Notes under the pieces: model-generated | What the model was told of the DNA's origin: nothing | What the model saw: the letters and a program-made list of their open reading frames with translations, nothing else | The model's database searches: none | Shown here: piece by piece, positions 57,791-64,000 of the stretch | How positions within the stretch are numbered: position 1 is the first letter of the stretch | Layout: the number at the start of each line of letters is the position of its first letter | Position numbers and translations under genes: made by a program | Assembly (NCBI RefSeq): GCF_003286085.1 | Contig: NW_020825317.1 | Location: 682,001-746,000 of the forward strand | DNA length: 64,000 nucleotides | Source: Drosophila persimilis | Taxonomy: Eukaryota > Arthropoda > Insecta > Diptera > Drosophilidae | Reading direction: 5' to 3'

Positions 57791-58112
57791 ATCCTTACAC
57801 ACCTTTCGATTAATTAGTAACTGTAGTGGTATTTGTATTTTGATTGCATGCTTAGTTTCTTAGTGAGTTTAGTGCTAATTTTCCTCGAATGTTAGTCTAA
57901 TATCTATCTTTCTTGAATGTTCGCGTTTGGTTCGGCTACGCACCGCGCGTCATGCGGCAGCGCCCCTCGGTCGGTTGGGCGGGAGGAGGGCTGCGTTTTG
58001 CCTGGGATCCGCGCGTAACAGCCTTCTGCTGGTGTCACACGGGCCACTTGACGGTGCAGTAACTGCATCGCCCCTTGAAAGATGCAGTCATTGCATGTCA
58101 ACGTCCAAGAAG
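57791..58112 (+). other. Presumed CR1-like 3' UTR with GC-rich terminal segment and stem-loop
   Basis: 57791-57915 is AT-rich. From about 57916 the sequence turns sharply GC-rich, unlike anything else in the window. Near the end CTGCATC (58063-58069) and GATGCAG (58081-58087) form a perfect 7-bp stem with an 11-base loop. 3' stem-loops recognised by the reverse transcriptase are known in CR1/L2-related LINEs. The alternative is a 3' transduced or filler segment. Confidence 0.5.
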
Positions 58113-58576
58113 AAAAGCATTTTTATCACGCTGTATACGTTCAAAGCAACCAGGTCAGCTGTTTTTGTTTGCCAGATCCGATGAGAAATTGAAACATATC
58201 GATACCAAAAATTTGTAAAACCGGGAGCCCCTAAACCGAAATCTAAACGTATTGGCTGAAAACATAAAGTACATCTAATTCTATTTTTACACGGTAGATT
58301 GGTTCCTGATAAAACCATGTAAAAAAGATATTGATAGTATAAAAAAATTGGTTATTGGTTCCTTATCTCTAAAACCAATTAAAATTAGGAAACATTGGAA
58401 AATTAAGTTTGCGTATAAAAAATGTCTTTACCAAACTCGTCTGATTGCATTGATAGTTCACAAACACATTTCAACACATTTCTATTGCAAAAATTGAATC
58501 CCCTTAAATTTCCACAAAATAGGAATTCCCCTAAATGTTTGATATCTACAATTGCTCTGACCAGTAAATTTGCTTG
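58113..58576 (-). repeat. Inverted block B (outer part)
   Basis: Reverse complement of about 4086-4540. Continues the block interrupted by CR1-like copy c and stops at TTTGCTTG, where DINE-1 begins without the TATATG palindrome. Confidence 0.65.
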
Positions 58577-59468
58577 CCGATACTAAGTCAGTATGGCTCT
58601 CCTCCGGCAGACGCCGCTAATATTAAACGACACGACAAAGAGTGCGTGCGAGAGAGACAGAAAATCAGTCTGAGCGTGACGTCGGGCGCTGCGTAGACAC
58701 TGCAAATTGATTTGTTCCTTTTGGCTACAAAAATGATCCGATCTGATCCAGATTCAGCAATCGGATAGATATGGTCGTTATCTATGATTCTGCGTTTTCT
58801 CGAATCTGCAATATTGTGGGTGCAACAGATTTTCGTCCTTTGTGGAGGCGGATGGGGGTGGGGCGAAATTCTGAGATATACGTTTCATAGTGAGATCTAA
58901 CAGAAGTGTGGATACCAAATTTGGTTACTCTAGCCTTGATAGTCTCTGAAATTTGTGGATGCCCCAGATTTTCGTCCTTTGCGTGAGCGGAAGGGGGTGT
59001 GGCGGAATTTTTAAAACTAGCTCGTCATGGTCCGATATCACAGGAGTGTGGATCAAAAATTTGGTTGCTCTAGCTTTTATAGTCTCTGAGATCGAGGCGC
59101 TAATGTTTTACGCTACGCCAAGCCTATGATACGTGTGTGTTAGAGAGAGACAGGGCGAGAAAAAATGAAATTGTTTTCTTCATTCTGGCTATAATAATGA
59201 TACGATCCAATTCAGGTTCTGCAGTCTAGAAGATATGGTCATTCTGTACGATTGCGTTTTTGGCTTTTTCGTATTTTTAAAATTGTGGATGCCACAGATT
59301 TTCGTCGTTTGTGGACAGATAGCCATGGCTCAATCGACTCGGCTATTGATGCTGATCAAGAATATATATACTTTATGGGGTCGGAAACGATTCCTTCTGG
59401 ACGTTACACACATCCACTTTTACCACAAATCTAATATACCCCAATACTCATTTTGAGTATCGGGTATA
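58577..59468 (-). mobile_element. DINE-1, reverse orientation, chimeric, facing RING gene copy 5
   Basis: It starts in the DINE-1 right half (CCGATACTAAGTCAGTATGG), lacks the terminal hairpin, and near 58930-58980 changes to the divergent type found before copies 1-3. It ends with the left terminus GAGTATCGGGTATA. Confidence 0.7.
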
Positions 59469-59675
59469 AAATGTTAGCGCCAAATCTATCAGAAAACGTT
59501 GGTTTGCTTAGAAGTGTAAATAAAATGTTAAATTTTGTTGCCTAGTATAATTTATAAAAATAATGTCACCGAAGAATGTTCTTTAAACTTAATTTACATT
59601 TTAATTTTGTGATTTTTTAAATATAATTTATAATGATTATGGTCCCTGCTTATAAAGTGAAAGCCTGGATCAACC

Positions 59676-60629
59676 ATGGAAATGCCGCAACTGGCTGCAA
59701 TACTGGAGCAGCCCAACTCAACATATAGTGGAAGCAGCAACGTCAACAGTACTGACACAGTCACAGAGCATCTGAACAATGAAAAACATAATGAACATAT
59801 TACAACTCAATTGCGACAGTTTGGAAGGCCCACGTTGGTAGTTTCGGAGGAAGAAGGGGCTGCTTCCAGTACATCGTACTCATTTTCGGGGAGTTCTCTT
59901 GCTGGTGGAAACATTGCTGATTTGAATAAATCTGTCGATTCTGGGACGCACAGTCAGTACCGACTGACTCTGAGCCAGGCTTAAGTGCTGATAAAAAGGA
60001 CACAACTGGCAACAGTTCTAACGATAAGGAACATAGTGATGAATCACTTTATGAGTGTAACATATGCTTGGACACAGCAAAAGATGCCGTGGTTAGCATG
60101 TGCGGACATTTGTTCTGCTGGCCCTGCTTACACCAGTGGCTATTGACGCGTCCCAGTCGTAAACTCTGCCCCGTATGCAAGGCTGCAGTTGACAGAGACA
60201 AAGTCATACCACTTTATGGTCGAAATAGCACGCGGCAAGAGGATCCTCGGTGAATAGAATAAAGTTCAATATAAAGTTCAGCAATAAAGTTCCCCCACGA
60301 CCCGCTGGCCACCGCACCGAGCCAGAACCGGTGCCTGGTTTCCCTGGCTTTGGATTTGGTGATGGGTTTCATATGTCGTTCGGCATTGGCGCTTTTCCTT
60401 TTGGTTTTATTACATCTTCACTTAATTTTGGTGAACCGCGTCCGCCTGGTGAGTTCGTTTGCTTTATTGTTCTTTTCCTATGTCGTATGGCCAGTCTCTT
60501 TATTTGCCTACTTCTCTCTAACTTTTAGCTGCCAATCGCGGCACCACGCAATACGAAGACGAACAGACACTTTCCAAGCTGTTTCTTTATTTGGCTTTTC
60601 TGTGCATCGGATGGTTACTCTTTGCATAA
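59676..60629 (+). pseudogene. RNF185: RNF185/RNF5-like RING gene, copy 5, frameshifted with a collapsed intron
   Basis: A single missing T at about 59948 (GGGACGCACAG for GGGACTGCACAG) shifts exon 1 before the RING, giving a stop at 59982-59984. Exon 1 ends at 60249. Intron 1 is replaced by a 32-bp AT-rich sequence (60250-60281), below the usual Drosophila minimum, so splicing is doubtful. Exon 2 (60282-60448) and exon 3 (60529-60629) are intact. Substitutions include Val for Asp in NKSVDSG and Arg for Lys in VDRDKV. Downstream sequence is cut by the LOA-like element at 60877. Confidence 0.88.
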
Positions 60630-60876
60630 AAATCACACAGCCGTATATGAAAATGACAACAACACCATTGACATTAAACCGTTAAGGAAAATCGCAAAAC
60701 ATCAAAAAGCAGTTCCAGCAGCGGAATTTCAGCAATTACGAAACTATCACACACCAGTGCATTGAAATCCGAGTTTACTGGTTATAATGCGATCAATTCA
60801 CAAAAAATATTCAGCGTCCTGAATGAAAAAACCACAAAAAGGGTTTAGTTGTGGGTGTGGCCCCACAATATTATTA
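60630..60876 (+). other. 3' flank of RING gene copy 5, truncated
   Basis: Matches 18819-19063, then breaks at ATTATTA where the LOA-like element begins. The candidate AATAAA of copies 2-4 is lost here. Confidence 0.5.
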
Positions 60877-61021
60877 GTTAGGTTAGGTTCAGGCGGTAGC
60901 CTGGGGGAGTGATGAAACCCTCCCAAGCTCACTTGGACCTGTAGAAGGTCCGTTGTGGTGCCGCATGGGCGTGTGCCCCTTCCCAGTGCCTAAAAACCGT
61001 GGAGAAACAGGCTGTTGCAAA

Positions 61022-61960
61022 TTAAGGGCAGTCCCATCCGGAGGCTTGGATGAATCTGGACAAGGTCCCCGGTTTGATTTCGGCCAGGTCCGAAATGTCT
61101 GTGAGGAAAGCAGCCCCGAGAAAACGAAGACGACGATTTCCAAGGGCCGGGCAGTGGCAGAAGAAGTGGGGGACCGATTCCTCCTCTTCCTCGTCGCGAA
61201 AACTCCTGCAGAAGTCGTTATGAGGGATTGACAGTCTAGAGGCATGAGTGCCAATCTGCCAGTGTCCCGTAATGGCTCGGGTAACTGCAGAGCACTGTGC
61301 TCTGCTGAGCCTATACAGCTCGGCTGAGCGCTTCTTCGATCGATATGGCCATATCAATCTTGAGATGTTACAGGAACATGTTTGCTGCCATCTCCTATTG
61401 GCATTTTGCTCGAACAATTCGTGCGTTAGAAGCCTGCACGTAGCCAGAGGCATCGCTACCTGCTCCCTCTCCATAAGGAGAGGAATTGTAGTACCCTGCC
61501 TTGCTAGCTCGTCGGCGGCGTCGTTCCCCTCGATGTCCCTGTGGCCTGGGACCCATATAAGGAAGAGGTCTAACTGATCTTCGATCTCGTGCAGAGACCT
61601 GCGGCAGTCATTTACAGTCGCTGAGTTCGACGATATTGAGCCTAGAGCTTTAATAGCTGCTTGGCTGTCCGAGAAAACGCACACTAAGTGCGTGTCTAGA
61701 AGTAATTTGGAGACGATGGAAATGGCCTCCTTGATGGCTACAACCTCCGCTTGGAACACACTGCAGTGGTCCGGGAGCCTGAAGCAATGACTGATGTTCA
61801 GCTCGCTGCAGTAGACTCCGCCTCCCACGCGGCCGTCTAACTTTGAGCCATCAGTGTAGAAGTGAACCGCATTTGCGGGTCCTGGTTCGCCCATCTCCCA
61901 GTCCTCCCTAAGTGGGATTGATACCTGGAAAGGCGTCGAGAGTTGATCACTAGGGACACA
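61022..61960 (-). pseudogene. LOA-like ORF2 RNase H and C-terminal zinc-type region
   Basis: Continuous frame with all RNase H acidic residues visible: YTDGSK, FQAEVVAIKEA, FSDSQAAIKAL and GNDAADELAR, followed by a Cys/His segment (PHFFCHCPALGNRR). It is separated from the upstream reverse transcriptase frame by a frameshift near 61965, where the upstream frame stops after DRLLCP and this frame resumes at DYCVPSDQ. The domain itself looks intact. Confidence 0.82.
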
Positions 61961-64000
61961 ATAATCTGTCCTCTCTGGTAATTGCGGGTGTCTCGTCAGG
62001 ATTCCCGAGTGCCCAACCGCGGACGCTTTCCACTTTCTTTCCCATGAGATCTATGGGGAGGAGGTCCAGCACAGTATCCAGGGCTTCCCCTGGAGTAGTG
62101 CGTAGCCCGCCAGTTATGCATAGCTCTGCCATGCGTTGAACTCTGCTGAGTTTATTGAGGCATGTCCTTTTGTCTAAGGCTGGCCACCATACTACCGCTC
62201 CATAGAGCATGATCGGTCGTATGATGGTGGTGTACAGCCCCCGAACTATATAGGGGGTCATTCCCCATCTTAGTCCGATGGCTTTCCTGCAAGTATAGAG
62301 GGCTACTGTGGCCTTCTTTACTCTATCCTCTATGCTCAATTTCCAATCGAGCTTTCTATCGAGGACTAGACCAAGATACTTGGCGTTGTTGCTGAAGATT
62401 AGCGCTTCCCCACATAGTCTTGGGGGAATCAGTGCCGGGACTTTGTACTTCCTAGTGAAGAGCACCAGTTCCGTTTTAGACGGGTTGACGCCTAACCCGC
62501 ATTTGTCTGCCCATTTTGACATCTTCATGAGAGTGCTTGTCAGGCACTCACACAGCGTCTGCGGGAATTTACCCGAGAATGCTATAGCAACATCTTCCGC
62601 ATACGCCACCACGCGGCAGCCACCCCCCTCTATCTCCCGCAGCAGTTCGTTCACTGCCACGTTCCATAGGAGGGGCGAGAGGACTCCGCCCTGCGGGGTG
62701 CCTCTACTGACAAATCTGGTGGACGTTGACGTCCCCAGTGATGCCTCGGGAGGATGTTATTAAAGGCGCCTTCTATGTCGAGGAAGGCTACCAGGGTGTA
62801 CTCCTTACAGTTGAGGGACGCTTCTATGATCGATGTGATCGTGTATAGGGCCGTTTCGGTGGATCTTCCTTTCCGATAGGCATGCTGGGAGTCTGAGAAT
62901 AGACTAGGCGGAATATTTACCGTGAGATGCATCCCCAAAAGCCGTTCCATCGTCTTCAGAAGGAAGGACGATAGACTTATGGGTCTGAAATCTTTGGGGG
63001 CAGTGTGCGAGGGGTTTCCTGCCTTGGGGATGAAGACGACTTTGGTATGAAGCCAGGTTTCCGGGATATATCCATGGGAGAAGATTCCCTCGTATATCCT
63101 TTTGAGCCAATTAGTGGCTTTTTGTCCAGCGTGAATCAGTTGGGCAGGGATGATGCCATCTGGTCCCGCGGATTTGTATGGTTTGAAGCTTTTTATTGCC
63201 CAGGAAATGTTCTCCTGGCTTAGCAGGTTCATGATAACACTTGAGGCAACGGAGGGAGCCGCGATGTAGTGTGGTCTGTTTTCAACGCAGCCGGGAAAGT
63301 GGGTGTTAAGGAGAAGATTTAGCGACTCATTGCTGGACGTTGTCCATGATTGGTCGGCGTTCTTCAGGTAGCCCAGAGTGGGTGTAGTCTTGGAGAGAAC
63401 TTTGCGCAAGCGCGAGGCTTCCGAGTTATTCTCAATGTCGCTACAGAACTTACGCCATGAGGCGCGTTTGGCTTTCCTCAGTTCTTTATTGTAAACTGAC
63501 AGACTGGCCTTGTAATCGGCCCAGTTCTGCTCAGCGTTTTCAGCCTTAGCTTTATTGAAGAGTCTTCGGGAGGCTTTCCGGAGTTCCCTCAGTTTCGGAC
63601 TCCACCATTCAGGTTTCTTCCGGCCTCTGCTCTTGCTAGAGGGGCAGGATTTATCGAGCGCCTCATTGCAGGCGTCGGTAAATAGTTTAACAAGATGAGT
63701 CGTGGCTTCCCTGGAGATCTCCTCCTCAGGTGGAGTCTCAGGGAGAACACGACAGAGGTGGTCTGAGTACCGAGCCCAGTTTGTCCGCCTAAGGTTCCGA
63801 AATTGAGCTGGTCTTGGTAGTGAAAAAGAGAATACGGCTTCCACGTACCTGTGGTCCGAGAAGGAGTGCTCTTCCAGGACCCTCCAGGATACGATGTTCC
63901 CGTGTAACTCATGAGAGTCAAGTGTGAGGTCCAGGACCTCCTTGCGGTTTTTAATAATGAAGGTGGGATCACTCCACATATTTAAAAGGACCATCTGAGT
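61950..64000 (-). pseudogene. LOA-like ORF2 endonuclease end and reverse transcriptase, with deletion
   Basis: The open frame from the window edge covers the endonuclease C-terminus, the reverse transcriptase fingers (SAGPDGIIPAQLI, KVVFIPKAGNPSH, YRKGRSTETAL) and motif A (FLDIEGAFNNI). It then loses frame near 62763. The next frame gives GTPQGGVLSPLLW and motif C as YAEDV where YADD-type is usual, then the thumb (KYLGLVLDRKLDWK). The motif A to motif B spacing is only about 20 residues, so roughly 100 bp or more is deleted. Confidence 0.8.

Larger units (their letters stand above)
53878..58112 (+). mobile_element. CR1-like non-LTR retrotransposon, copy c, complete ends
   Basis: The only one of the three copies with a 3' end. 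Inverted block B stops at GAAAAAATAA on the left and resumes AAAAGCATTTTT at 58113, so the insertion interval is defined to within a few A residues and there is no long target duplication. It includes ORF1, a broken ORF2 and a 3' UTR of about 320 bp. Confidence 0.88.
60877..64000 (-). mobile_element. LOA-clade (Bilbo/Trim-like) non-LTR retrotransposon, 3' part, running off the window
   Basis: On the minus strand: end of the endonuclease (SDHRYVEAVFS), reverse transcriptase, RNase H, a short 3' UTR and a tail GAACCTAACCTAAC against gene flank. The linked RNase H and GTPQGGVLSPLLW place it in the LOA group. The closest named elements I know are Bilbo and Trim of obscura-group flies, but the exact family was not checked. 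Confidence 0.8.

Noticed and set aside
57904-58184. GC-rich open frames at the end of CR1-like copy c as a host gene or tRNA
   Set aside because: No domain, no tRNA-like cloverleaf recognised; better explained as CR1 3' UTR or a transduced segment.

Overview
The window looks like a transposon-choked, recently amplified stretch of a Drosophila genome. The grounds are: abundant DINE-1/INE-1 type non-autonomous rolling-circle (Helentron-related) elements, short 60-80 bp GT-AG introns, CR1-, LOA-, BEL/Pao- and Tc1-like elements of insect type, and a multi-copy RING-finger gene that reads as the fly RNF185/RNF5 homologue (D. melanogaster CG8974/CG32581 family). The obscura group is a guess. Heterochromatin, or a Y/neo-Y location, is likely but cannot be proven from sequence.

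Layout. 1-17.6 kb: a head-to-tail array of three units of about 4.8 kb, each carrying a Tc1-like remnant or flank, DINE-1 copies, an unidentified 0.73 kb repeat (called block B), a 20-bp minisatellite, and a composite of divergent DINE-1 pieces around a decayed coding fragment. The first unit has two extra DINE-1 insertions whose empty sites are visible in the other two. 17.6-60.9 kb: five copies of the RING gene, all on the plus strand. Copies 1 (17829), 2 (26951) and 3 (39321) have intact three-exon reading frames coding for about 280 residues. Copy 4 (42767) has lost its start, and copy 5 (59676) has a frameshift and a 32-bp intron 1. Between them lie the same DINE-1/B/minisatellite blocks, partly inverted so that large palindromes form, plus three related copies of a CR1-like retrotransposon (21562, 31567, 53878). 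The second CR1 copy carries a DINE-1 in its 5' leader and an antisense, 5'-truncated second CR1-like element. 45.8-52.1 kb: a BEL/Pao element with two identical 371-bp LTRs and a 5-bp target duplication, but a pol frame broken twice. 60.9-64 kb: a minus-strand LOA-clade element with an RNase H domain, running off the end of the window.

How it fits together. The gene copies keep their introns, so they spread by DNA-level segmental duplication and not by retroposition. One duplication can be read to the base: 39404-42766 is repeated head to tail as 42767-46129 (period 3,363 bp). Its junction joins the middle of a BEL LTR to the middle of RING exon 1, so it happened after the BEL insertion. Shared CR1 defects and identical CR1/minisatellite junctions show that the transposons travelled with the amplicon. 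The only non-transposon coding genes I can support are the RING copies. I see no CRISPR array, tRNA or rRNA.
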